Source: Pedobacter miscanthi
GTDB taxonomy: Bacteria; Bacteroidota; Bacteroidia; Sphingobacteriales; Sphingobacteriaceae
Assembly (NCBI RefSeq): GCF_003315595.1
Contig: NZ_QNQU01000009.1
Coordinates: 62,001-126,000, forward strand
Direction of reading: 5' to 3'
Length of the DNA: 64,000 bases
Shown here one piece after another: positions 36,949 to 44,967 of this stretch; position 1 is the stretch's first letter, and the number at the start of each line of letters is the position of its first letter. Below the pieces are notes generated by a model that saw nothing but the letters and a program-made list of their open reading frames with translations, was not told the DNA's origin and ran no database searches. Both the position numbers and the translations under genes were made by a program.

Positions 36949-37731
36949 ATGAACAAGTACACACTATTATTTATTCCTGTTTTATTTGCAGGGCAAGCTA
37001 TGGCGCAAGATAAAAAACCAGATCCTGCCAAAGACCCAAAAACGACTGAGGTTTGGTCGCCTGTACCTAAAATTGTTACCCCGGGCAAATTACCTCAGGA
37101 TGCCCCTTCTGATGCGATCGTTCTTTTTAACGGCCGTAATTTAGATGCATGGCACTCAGTTAAAGATCCTTCTAAACCAGCTGCCTGGACAATCGATGAT
37201 GGCTTTTTCACCGTGAAAAAAGGCACAGGAAATATCGAAACCAATAAAAAGTTTACCGATTATCAATTGCACATGGAATGGAAAATTCCTGAAAATATCT
37301 CTGGCGAAGGTCAGGCACGCGGTAACAGTGGTATATTTTTAGCTTCAACCGGAGGTGGCGATGATGGTTATGAAATCCAGATTATGGATGCTTATAACAA
37401 CAAAACTTACGTTAACGGACAAACCGGAAGTGTTTATAAACAAGCTATCCCACTGGCAAATGCCAATAAAAAACCAGGCGAATGGCAATATTATGATATC
37501 ATCTGGAATGCGCCACGCTTTAACGAAGATGGAACCGTACAAAAACCGGCAAGCGTTACCCTGTTTTTAAATGGTGTGCTTTTACAAAATGGTTATGTTT
37601 TAAAAGGCGAAACCCGTTATATCGGTGCACCTGAATATAAAAAGCATGGTCCGGCTTCGATTAAATTACAGGATCACGGCGATCCGAGCCCGGCCATTAG
37701 TTTTAGGAACATCTGGGTGAGGGAACTATAA
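36949..37731 (+). CDS. Secreted DUF1080 (3-keto-disaccharide hydrolase-like) protein
   Basis: 260 aa with a signal peptide ending AMAQ. One DUF1080 jelly-roll domain: IVLFNGRNLDAWHSV, FTDYQLHMEWKIPE, NSGIFLAS, YEIQIMD and the closing ISFRNIWVREL. The domain resembles concanavalin-like lectins and glycoside hydrolases; some members hydrolyse 3-keto-glycosides. A terminator-like hairpin follows at 37819. Confidence 0.88.
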   Translation: MNKYTLLFIPVLFAGQAMAQDKKPDPAKDPKTTEVWSPVPKIVTPGKLPQDAPSDAIVLFNGRNLDAWHSVKDPSKPAAWTIDDGFFTVKKGTGNIETNKKFTDYQLHMEWKIPENISGEGQARGNSGIFLASTGGGDDGYEIQIMDAYNNKTYVNGQTGSVYKQAIPLANANKKPGEWQYYDIIWNAPRFNEDGTVQKPASVTLFLNGVLLQNGYVLKGETRYIGAPEYKKHGPASIKLQDHGDPSPAISFRNIWVREL

Positions 37732-37740
37732 TACCATGGT

Positions 37741-37790
37741 CCTCGTTTGTAACGAGGATCTACGAGAATTGCGATTTTATCGCTTCAACA
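37741..37790. repeat. Small double inverted repeat
   Basis: CCTCGTTTGTAACGAGG followed by TTGCGATTTTATCGC. The same order of two small hairpins occurs at 28120-28165 with different bases, suggesting a related element. Confidence 0.4.
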
Positions 37791-37818
37791 ATATAATTTC
37801 AACAAAACAACAATAAGG

Positions 37819-37850
37819 AACCTGCAGGCCAAAAACTTGCAGGTTTTGTT
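37819..37850 (+). terminator. Terminator after the DUF1080 gene
   Basis: AACCTGCA / TGCAGGTT stem followed by TTGTTTT. Confidence 0.6.
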
Positions 37851-37905
37851 TTATAACATAATTTGACTGATAATTGTAAACAGATTATTTAAGGTCGGAT
37901 TTTTT

Positions 37906-38508
37906 ATGAACAAAGGCAGATTAGAAGCATTTAGCGATGGCGTAATTGCGATCATCATCACCATTATGGTTTTAGAGATTAAAGTTCCCGAACATGGCGA
38001 AACTTTGGAAACCTTAAAACCATTAATCCCTAAATTTATCAGCTACATTTTAAGTTTCATCTACGTAGGTATTTACTGGAATAACCATCACCACTTGTTG
38101 CATGCCGTTAAAAAAGTAAATGGATCAATGCTTTGGGCCAATCTTAATTTCCTGTTCTGGCTTTCTTTATTTCCGGTTGCTGCCGGATGGATGGGAGAAC
38201 ATCATTTTGCCCTGTGGCCGGTTATCGTTTACGGTGCGGTACTTCTTCTGGCAGCCATTTCCTATACCTTACTGGTTATCGTAATCAAAAAAACCGAAGG
38301 ACAACATTCATTAGTGGTGCATGCCATTGGTAATGATGCCAAAGGTAAATTTTCACTGCTATTTTATCTTGGCGGTATTGGCCTTAGTTTTATCAACCCG
38401 TGGATCGGTGTTGCATTATATTTTATTGTGGCCTGTATCTGGTTTATCCCCGATAAGAGAATTGAAAACGCGATGCGAGATCAGGGTTTAATTGACGATA
38501 ATAAGTGA
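37906..38508 (+). CDS. TMEM175-family (DUF1211) membrane protein
   Basis: 200 aa with about six membrane helices. The first helix contains the family signature RLEAFSDGVIAIIITIMVLE, the filter-forming FSDGV motif of TMEM175 potassium channels; a second hallmark is WNNHHHLL. Bacterial members conduct potassium as tetramers. It stands alone. Confidence 0.9.
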   Translation: MNKGRLEAFSDGVIAIIITIMVLEIKVPEHGETLETLKPLIPKFISYILSFIYVGIYWNNHHHLLHAVKKVNGSMLWANLNFLFWLSLFPVAAGWMGEHHFALWPVIVYGAVLLLAAISYTLLVIVIKKTEGQHSLVVHAIGNDAKGKFSLLFYLGGIGLSFINPWIGVALYFIVACIWFIPDKRIENAMRDQGLIDDNK

Positions 38509-38570
38509 GAAATAATCCTTTGCTTTTTATTTGAAAATGAACATGCAGTAATACTTCTGAAACAGCAGCC

Positions 38571-38768
38571 CCGTTATCCGCTACTTCCGATGAAAAATCG
38601 GAACCGCTACTACCGGGTTTATTGAACACAGGTTAGTAAGAAAACCATCCAAAATTAATTCCTTATGGCGTTAGCCGGTAATAGCAAGACAGGCCTAGCC
38701 CCTTAGCACCGATTGAAGTGAGCATCCCGATTTTGCATCGGGATAAAACGTAAAGCGGGAAGAAACCT
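38571..38768. repeat. Composite intergenic repeat with two nested mini-hairpins
   Basis: CCGTTATCCGCTAC, then TTCCGAT-GAAAA-ATCGGAA (38585-38603), then a second CCGCTAC and TACCGGG. Later come GACAGGCCTAGCCCCTTAGC and another hairpin, ATCCCGAT-TTTGC-ATCGGGAT (38724-38744), followed by AAACGTAAAGCGGGAAG. The first hairpin is flanked exactly by CCGCTAC direct repeats (38578-38584 and 38604-38610). A structured RNA is possible, but no known class is recognised. Confidence 0.6.
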
Positions 38769-38825
38769 GAATAGTTGTATCAGGTTGCGCTTCAAATAAA
38801 ATAACAAACAAAACGCGTGTTTACA

Positions 38826-39458
38826 TTATTGGGCCTCTAACATTTCCATGTACAACCCCCGACTGATCATCTCTGCACCCAAACTCATTAAATGATTGTT
38901 TGGCAACTGGCAATCGATTAAATCAATGTTCATTTTACTTAAAAAGATAAGCGCGGCTTTCGATGCGTTACTTACATGGCTGAACATACTTTCGCCACAA
39001 AACACGCGGTTAACCTTTAGTCCGTACAAACCACCAACCAATTTGTCTTCCAGCCAAACTTCTACACTATGCGCATACCCCTGCTGGTGAAGGTTGATAT
39101 ACGCCTGCTGCATTTCGTTGGTAATCCAGGTTCCGTCCTGCCCTTTTCTTTCAGTGGTGGCACAATTCCTGATCACCTGGGCAAAAGCCTGGTTAAAAGT
39201 AATTTTAAAAACCTGTTGTTTTAAAATCTTCTGCATGCTTTTACTAATCTTGATTTTACCGGGATAAATCACACAGCGCTCATGCGGCGAGTACCATAAA
39301 ATAGGTTCTCCTTCGCTAAACCATGGAAAAATACCATTTGAATAAGCAATCAGCAACCTTTCCATGCTCAAATCTCCGCCAATGGCCAGTAAGCCATCTT
39401 CTTCTGCCAAAGCTGGATCAGGAAAACCGGGGTGATCATCTGAGAGTTGAAAAAACAT
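38826..39458 (-). CDS. aat: Leucyl/phenylalanyl-tRNA--protein transferase
   Basis: 210 aa from the ATG at 39458 (MFFQLSDDHPGFPDP). Adds Leu or Phe to proteins with N-terminal Arg or Lys, marking them for ClpAP (N-end rule). Signatures: EEDGLLAIGGDLS, YSNGIFPWFSEGEPILWYSP, VWLEDKLVGGLYGL and FCGESMFSHVSNASK. Normal length; stands alone. Confidence 0.95.
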   Translation of the reverse strand: MFFQLSDDHPGFPDPALAEEDGLLAIGGDLSMERLLIAYSNGIFPWFSEGEPILWYSPHERCVIYPGKIKISKSMQKILKQQVFKITFNQAFAQVIRNCATTERKGQDGTWITNEMQQAYINLHQQGYAHSVEVWLEDKLVGGLYGLKVNRVFCGESMFSHVSNASKAALIFLSKMNIDLIDCQLPNNHLMSLGAEMISRGLYMEMLEAQ

Positions 39459-39532
39459 AGGCGAAAATAAGAAAGAAAACAAAGATTAAACCCTTGCGTT
39501 TTAAATAAGTCATACTGTTAAAATCGTCCACC

Positions 39533-40975
39533 ATGAATGCAAAAGATAATTTCTTAAAAGTTAAACATCTTTACAACCGGGCCGGCTTCGGTATTTCGTA
39601 TGCCGAATTAGAGAAATTGAGCAGGAAAAACCTCAGTAAAGTAGTTGATAATCTGCTTAAAGACTCTCAAAAAGACGACCCGATTAAATTGGTAAACGAT
39701 TTCGAATCAAAAAGACAGCTTCTGGTGCAGGCCGGTTTATATGCAAAAAAGGATCTTACGGATGAAGAGAAGAAAATGCGCCAGCAGATTGTTCGCGAGC
39801 AGAACGAAGTAAGCCGCGACCTCAACATTGCATTCATTAACCAGATGATTAATACCGATGCACCACTCAGAGAGAAAATGACGCTTTTTTGGCATGGACA
39901 TTTTGCCTGCCGCAGCAACAACCCTTTTTTTGCACAACAGTTAAACAACATTCAACGCACCAATGCCCTGGGCAGCTTTAAAACTTTACTGGTTGAAGTT
40001 TCTAAATCGCCGGCCATGTTGCAATACCTCAATAATCAACAGAACAGAAAAGGCAAACCGAATGAGAATTTCGCCCGCGAACTCATGGAACTTTTCACGC
40101 TGGGCAGGGGGAATTATACCGAACAGGACATTAAAGAATCGGCCCGTTCGTTTACCGGCTGGATGTACGACAAAGATGGCTCCTTTATTTTCAGGCAGAA
40201 CCTTCACGATACTGGTACCAAAACTTTTTTCGGTAAAATCGGAAATTTTGAAGGCGAAAACATCATCGATATTATTCTCGAAAAAGCAGAAACTTCGCAG
40301 TTTATCGCCCGGAAAATTTATAAGTTCTTTGTAAACGATAATCCAAATGAGGATCATGTTAAAGAACTGGCCACACATTTTTACAACTCGAAATACGACA
40401 TCGCGTCGATGATGAAAAAAATGTTCACATCTGATTGGTTTTACAGCCCTGAAAATGTAGGCACGAAAATTAAATCACCGGCTGAATTTTTAGTAGGTTT
40501 AAGCCGCGAGTTTTATGTTACCTACAACAAACCGCAGGTTTTAATTCAGTTACAGAGCAGTTTAGGACAGTATTTATTTAATCCGCCAAATGTTGCGGGC
40601 TGGCCTGGCGGACAAAGCTGGATTGACAGTTCGTCGTTAATGCTCCGTATGCGCATTCCATCGCTGGTGTTAAATGACGGGGAAATTGATTTTAGTGGCA
40701 AGGCCGATCCGGAAGATGAAGCTGTAATTGCATTAAGCAGGGTAGCAACCACCAATGCCAACGCGAATAATAAACCCAAATCGTATGTTAATGCAAACGC
40801 CGACTGGCCTAAATTTTTAGGTACTTTACCAAAAGGATTAACGCCATTGGCACTGACTGAATTTTTACTACAACCGAAGTTAAATGATAAAATTACAACG
40901 ATGGTTAGCGACAATAAAGGATTACGAAGTACTGCGGTGGAGATTACGAGCATGCCGGAGTATCAGCTGTGCTAG
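39533..40975 (+). CDS. DUF1800 protein
   Basis: 480 aa. Family hallmarks: HLYNRAGFGIS at the start, LREKMTLFWHGHFAC, NENFARELMELFTLGRGNYTE, ARSFTGW and PPNVAGWPGGQSW. No clear signal peptide. DUF1800 proteins are widespread beside DUF1501 proteins in Bacteroidota and Planctomycetota; their biochemical role is unknown. The DUF1501 partner follows 143 bp later. Confidence 0.9.
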   Translation: MNAKDNFLKVKHLYNRAGFGISYAELEKLSRKNLSKVVDNLLKDSQKDDPIKLVNDFESKRQLLVQAGLYAKKDLTDEEKKMRQQIVREQNEVSRDLNIAFINQMINTDAPLREKMTLFWHGHFACRSNNPFFAQQLNNIQRTNALGSFKTLLVEVSKSPAMLQYLNNQQNRKGKPNENFARELMELFTLGRGNYTEQDIKESARSFTGWMYDKDGSFIFRQNLHDTGTKTFFGKIGNFEGENIIDIILEKAETSQFIARKIYKFFVNDNPNEDHVKELATHFYNSKYDIASMMKKMFTSDWFYSPENVGTKIKSPAEFLVGLSREFYVTYNKPQVLIQLQSSLGQYLFNPPNVAGWPGGQSWIDSSSLMLRMRIPSLVLNDGEIDFSGKADPEDEAVIALSRVATTNANANNKPKSYVNANADWPKFLGTLPKGLTPLALTEFLLQPKLNDKITTMVSDNKGLRSTAVEITSMPEYQLC

Positions 40976-41118
40976 GATTGATCAGTGATAAGTTTGGAGT
41001 TGGGTGTTTAGAGCTGGGAGTAAGCCCTGCTAAGTACAGTTAACCAGTTTATACAGTTAACCGATTAACCAATAATATAGTTTTCAGTTCCTAAATGAAC
41101 CATTAACTAAGTAACAAA

Positions 41119-42318
41119 ATGAACAGAAGAAATTTTTTAAGAAATACAGGATTTGTTGCGGCAGGTTCCTTATTTGTTCCGGCTTTTATGAAACCGCTGG
41201 AGGCCATGGCCCTTGATGAATTGAGTTTATATAAAAACCTGGTTGTGGTGCAGCTTTCGGGCGGAAACGATGGGTTAAACACAGTTATTCCTTTCGGAAA
41301 TGATATTTATTACCAAAAAAGGAAAAGCATTGCCATCAAACCCGACGAAGTAATTAAACTGAACGATATGCAGGGCCTAAATCCGAACATGGCCGCGCTG
41401 CAGGAGATACACGATCAGGGCTGGATGACGATCATTAACGATGTGGGGTATCCAAATCCCGACCGTTCACACTTCCGTTCAATGGACATCTGGCAAACTG
41501 GTAGCGATAGCAACCAATTTCTTTCTACAGGCTGGATTGGCCGCTATTTAGATAGCAACTGCCAAACCTGCAAATTTCCTTATACCGCAATTGAGGTAGA
41601 CGATTCGCTTTCACTGGCCATGAAAGGACAGACCAAAAAGGGCATTGCCTTAAAAGATCCCGCTGCTTTGTTCCGCAATACCAACGATCCGTTTTTTAAA
41701 GCCATGTTGCAGAATGATAAAGAACATTTAGATGAAGATAATTTAGGTTACCTGTATAAAACCATGATCGAAACTTCTTCTTCGGCCAATTATATCCAGA
41801 ATACCTCCAAAATTTATCAGTCTAAATCAACTTACCCTAACTCGGGTTTTGCTAACCAGCTGAAAACCGTTTCTAAATTTATTTCTTCGGGATTAAAAAC
41901 AAGGGTTTATTATGTGTCGTTAAGTGGTTTCGATACCCATGTGAACCAGATTGGTCAGCAGGGGAATTTGCTTAAACAATATAGCGAAGGGATGGCCGCT
42001 TTCTTAAAAGATTTAAAAACAAATAACAAATTAGACGATACCCTGGTAATTACTTTCTCCGAATTTGGCCGCAGGGTTGAACAAAATGCGAGTAACGGAA
42101 CCGATCATGGAACGGCAAATAATATGTTCGTTTTTGGCGGAAAACTTAAAAAACAGGGCATCTTTAATGCCGCACCAAATCTAGGTGACCTGGATACCGG
42201 AGATTTAAAATACCAGTTAGATTTCAGACAGGTTTATGGTACCATTTTGGATAAATGGCTGGATGTAAACAATGCTGATATCCTGAACAAGAAATTTAAT
42301 ACACTCGATTTTATATAG
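41119..42318 (+). CDS. DUF1501 (sulfatase-like fold) protein with Tat-like signal
   Basis: 399 aa. N-terminus MNRRNFLRNTGFVAAGSLFV has the RR-x-F-L pattern of a twin-arginine signal. Conserved segments VVVQLSGGNDGLNTVIPF, YPNPDRSHFRSMDIWQTG, YVSLSGFDTHVNQ, ITFSEFGRRVEQN and TDHGTANNMFVFG are the metal-site motifs of DUF1501, an alkaline-phosphatase-like fold. It is paired with the DUF1800 gene; the substrate is unknown. Confidence 0.9.
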   Translation: MNRRNFLRNTGFVAAGSLFVPAFMKPLEAMALDELSLYKNLVVVQLSGGNDGLNTVIPFGNDIYYQKRKSIAIKPDEVIKLNDMQGLNPNMAALQEIHDQGWMTIINDVGYPNPDRSHFRSMDIWQTGSDSNQFLSTGWIGRYLDSNCQTCKFPYTAIEVDDSLSLAMKGQTKKGIALKDPAALFRNTNDPFFKAMLQNDKEHLDEDNLGYLYKTMIETSSSANYIQNTSKIYQSKSTYPNSGFANQLKTVSKFISSGLKTRVYYVSLSGFDTHVNQIGQQGNLLKQYSEGMAAFLKDLKTNNKLDDTLVITFSEFGRRVEQNASNGTDHGTANNMFVFGGKLKKQGIFNAAPNLGDLDTGDLKYQLDFRQVYGTILDKWLDVNNADILNKKFNTLDFI

Positions 42319-42326
42319 ATACTTCC

Positions 42327-42375
42327 AAAGAAGTCAAGTTTAATAGCCACCGCGCTATTAAAACTTGACTTCTTT
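42327..42375. terminator. Bidirectional terminator, AAAGAAGTCAAGTT hairpin copy 3
   Basis: AAAGAAGTCAAGTTTAATAG pairs with CTATTAAAACTTGACTTC over about 20 bp, between two convergent genes and with T runs on both strands. The outer arms are identical to the hairpins at 13121 and 18681. Confidence 0.85.
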
Positions 42376-42378
42376 TTA

Positions 42379-42732
42379 CTACTTCCTCTTCAGCACATAA
42401 ACAGGTCGGTTAGAATCCGTACCGGTTTGCTCTGTGTAAACACTGAATAATTCATATCCATAGCCTTTCATCTTATTCACACAATCTAATGCTGAATTAA
42501 ATTCGAGCTTTTTGTCATTATCGTCCCTGATATACGTTTCGCTATAATCGCCCACTTTTTGCCCGTATTCGAAGGCAATCCATTGTTTATCGGCTAAAAA
42601 ACTTTTTACTGCCCGGATCTGGATATAATCTACATGGATATCGGTCAACTTCACCCCGTTAACATTTTGGGCCCTGGCACTAAACAGCCCAAGGCATACG
42701 GCGAGTGCCGTTGCAAGAATTAATTTTTTCAT
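42379..42732 (-). CDS. Small secreted hypothetical protein
   Basis: 117 aa with a signal peptide (MKKLILATALAVCLGLFSAR, ending RAQ). The mature 95 residues look like one alpha/beta domain (DIHVDYIQIRAVKSFLADKQW, LDCVNKMKGYGYELFSVYT). No family is recognised. Single gene, converging with the DUF1501 gene. Confidence 0.75.
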   Translation of the reverse strand: MKKLILATALAVCLGLFSARAQNVNGVKLTDIHVDYIQIRAVKSFLADKQWIAFEYGQKVGDYSETYIRDDNDKKLEFNSALDCVNKMKGYGYELFSVYTEQTGTDSNRPVYVLKRK

Positions 42733-42840
42733 CTTGTGTTTCTTTTGTGTGTAATTCTAAATTACGGAGAAATACATGAGGATGTACAAATTAACTGTAA
42801 CAAAAAAAACATTATTAAATCTTAACCTTAAAAAAACAAC

Positions 42841-43209
42841 ATGAACTTTTTAGGCAATATCATCTGGATTATTTTTGGCGGGATCTTTATTTTTTTTGAA
42901 TACATAATCGGAGGCCTGATCCTTTGCCTAACCATTGTAGGTATTCCTTTTGGTATCCAGTGCTTTAAATTTGCCATTGTTGGTCTTGCTCCTTTTGGCG
43001 TTAAAATAACCGATACCTCATCGAACACAGGTTGCCTTTCTACCATTATGAACCTGATCTGGATTTTCTGTGGTGGTTTCTGGATCGCCCTAACCCACTT
43101 GTTCTTTGGGATCCTGCTCTGTATTACCATTATCGGTATCCCGTTCGGCCGCCAGCATTTTAAGCTGATGAATTTAGCTTTTACGCCTTTTGGAAAATCG
43201 ATAAGTTAA
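42841..43209 (+). CDS. YccF-domain inner-membrane protein
   Basis: 122 aa made of two YccF repeats, each with a membrane helix pair and the motif TIVGIPFGIQCFK or TIIGIPFGRQHFK followed by PFG. The function of the family is unknown. Confidence 0.9.
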   Translation: MNFLGNIIWIIFGGIFIFFEYIIGGLILCLTIVGIPFGIQCFKFAIVGLAPFGVKITDTSSNTGCLSTIMNLIWIFCGGFWIALTHLFFGILLCITIIGIPFGRQHFKLMNLAFTPFGKSIS

Positions 43210-43244
43210 GGGATCAGGCTCGATAACAAGGCCAATAAAAGTGT

Positions 43245-43329
43245 CGTCATCTCGACCGGAACGCGACCTGTACCGATTCTTCATCGGTAGTGGAGCGGAG
43301 AGATCTATCTCGAGATAAATTTCTCTATC
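43245..43329. repeat. Family A palindromic repeat interrupted by a mini-hairpin
   Basis: Left half CGTCATCTCGACCGGAACGC and the middle GTGGAGCGGAGAGATCTATC match the copy at 36372, but about 24 bp including TACCGAT-TCTTC-ATCGGTA (43271-43289) are inserted between them. The right arm is degraded. Confidence 0.75.
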
Positions 43330-43491
43330 AACAAAAAAAACGGCCGATAAACTAATATCGACCGTTATAATTTAAGCTTAACAGTTAACCATATACACAG
43401 TTTTTAGTTAGCATTTGGCAGTTTGCAATGCAGCAATCGAACAATTAAGCAATTGAACGGTTAGCTAATTCACAGTTAACCATTAAAGAAG

Positions 43492-44808
43492 TTATTTCTT
43501 CTCAGCACTATACTTATCACTAAACTTTTTATCAAGCTGTTTATGCAGGTTATCCAGGTTAATATCCCTGCCCTGAATAAAGGCTTGTTCTACCTTGTTG
43601 GTACGCATATCCAAAGCATCGCCGGCAGAAATAAAGAAAGTAGCATCTTTGCCCGTTTCGATACTACCCGTGGTTTTATCAACGCCCATAGCTTTTGCCG
43701 CATTTAAGGTAATGGTTGATAGTGCTTTTTCTTTATCTAAACCCCAGGCCGTAACCGTACCCGCCATAAAAGGCAGGTTGCGCTGCTGCCAGTAACCATC
43801 AATGCTTAACACCACATTTAAACCTGCATTGGCCAATACGGCTGCATTTTTATAGGGCATGTTTACATCATCATCATTGTTATTCGGTAAAGCATGGGGC
43901 TGTTTCACCACCAAGGTGATATTGTTATCTTTAAGGAAATCGATTACCAGGTAAGCTTCATCTGCACCTGTAATTACCGGTGTAATGCCGAATTTCTTAG
44001 CGAAATTAACGGCTGCAACAATATCCTTCTGACTATCGGCGGCAATAAATAGTTTTTCATTACCCGCAAATACTTTTTTCATTGCTTCGAAACGGGTATT
44101 GATTACTTCTGGTTTGCTGATTTCTGAATAAGCTTTAGCCTCAGCAAAGAACGAAGTTAACTGCGCAATGGCAGCCTGTGTTCTTTCGGCCAAAGCCTCA
44201 GGCGATTGCTGCGGACGGCCGAAACCACCAAAGCCACCCCTGAAACGCGGGGTAACCGGCCAGGTAACATGCATGGCATCGTCGGTTTTAATTGCGGCAT
44301 CTTCCCAGTTCCAGGCATCAAGCTGAACTACTGATGAACTGCCCGAAACCGTTCCACCCTGTGGTGTTGGCTGTGCCATTAAAACTCCATTACTTCGTAA
44401 AGTAGCCGGAACTTTCGAATCGGTATTGTAGGCTACAATAGAGCGGATGTGCGAATTAAAATCGCCTATTTCCTGAAAATCCAATGTAGCTTTTACGGCT
44501 TCAATCTCTGTTAAACCCAGATTGGTGGTTGCGGCAATAAAGCCAGGGTAAATGTGTTTGCCCGTGGCTACAATACGCATTACATCATCCTGAGGTACCT
44601 GCCCGTTGGCCATAACTGAAATAATTTTGCCATTGCCGAAAAGAATGGTTCCGTTTTCGATCACTGTTCCATTACCCACATGTATAGTTGCACCGGTAAT
44701 GGCGATCGTTTTGCTCTGTTTTTTAGCTGGCGAAATGTTTGCCTGTGCAAAACACATCAGGCTCGATGCCGATAAAGCCAGGCTTAATATATATCTTTTA
44801 GTGTGCAT
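43492..44808 (-). CDS. Secreted amidohydrolase-family paralogue, probably inactive
   Basis: 438 aa, signal peptide ending CFAQ. Amidohydrolase layout: N-terminal beta-sandwich (TIAITGATIHVGNGTVIENGTILF) and barrel, ending LNAAKAMGVDKTTGSIETGKDATFFIS. Where the metal-binding HxH follows the PG turn, the sequence is YPGFIAATTNLGLTEIEAV, and no other His cluster is apparent, so hydrolysis is unlikely. The restored frame of the larger upstream paralogue would overlap its start by 11 bp, so they form a coupled pair. Confidence 0.82.
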   Translation of the reverse strand: MHTKRYILSLALSASSLMCFAQANISPAKKQSKTIAITGATIHVGNGTVIENGTILFGNGKIISVMANGQVPQDDVMRIVATGKHIYPGFIAATTNLGLTEIEAVKATLDFQEIGDFNSHIRSIVAYNTDSKVPATLRSNGVLMAQPTPQGGTVSGSSSVVQLDAWNWEDAAIKTDDAMHVTWPVTPRFRGGFGGFGRPQQSPEALAERTQAAIAQLTSFFAEAKAYSEISKPEVINTRFEAMKKVFAGNEKLFIAADSQKDIVAAVNFAKKFGITPVITGADEAYLVIDFLKDNNITLVVKQPHALPNNNDDDVNMPYKNAAVLANAGLNVVLSIDGYWQQRNLPFMAGTVTAWGLDKEKALSTITLNAAKAMGVDKTTGSIETGKDATFFISAGDALDMRTNKVEQAFIQGRDINLDNLHKQLDKKFSDKYSAEKK

Positions 44809-44967
44809 GTTCTTTCTCGTTTAATTCTGCTGAATAGTTTTCTAAAGTTTCGCAATTGTATAAACGTGGGGCATCACCCATTGGGCGTTGCGTGCGGCCA
44901 CCTTTGCTTTTGCTCTCTAGCATTTTTTGGATCAAACGGGCTTTCTCTACCTGTTGTGCCTTGATTA
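44798..44967 (-). pseudogene. Out-of-frame C-terminal tail of the large amidohydrolase
   Basis: The premature stop of the large amidohydrolase is at 44965-44967. With one extra G in the preceding AGG, the frame continues VIKAQQVEKARLIQKML, then a K/G-rich linker and ETLENYSAELNEKEHAH, ending at 44798. The tail is free of stops for over 50 codons and overlaps the next start, so it is the original C-terminus displaced by a one-base loss. Confidence 0.8.

Noticed and set aside
38571-38768. Known structured RNA in the composite repeat
   Set aside because: I could not match it to a known class by eye; it was kept as a repeat only.
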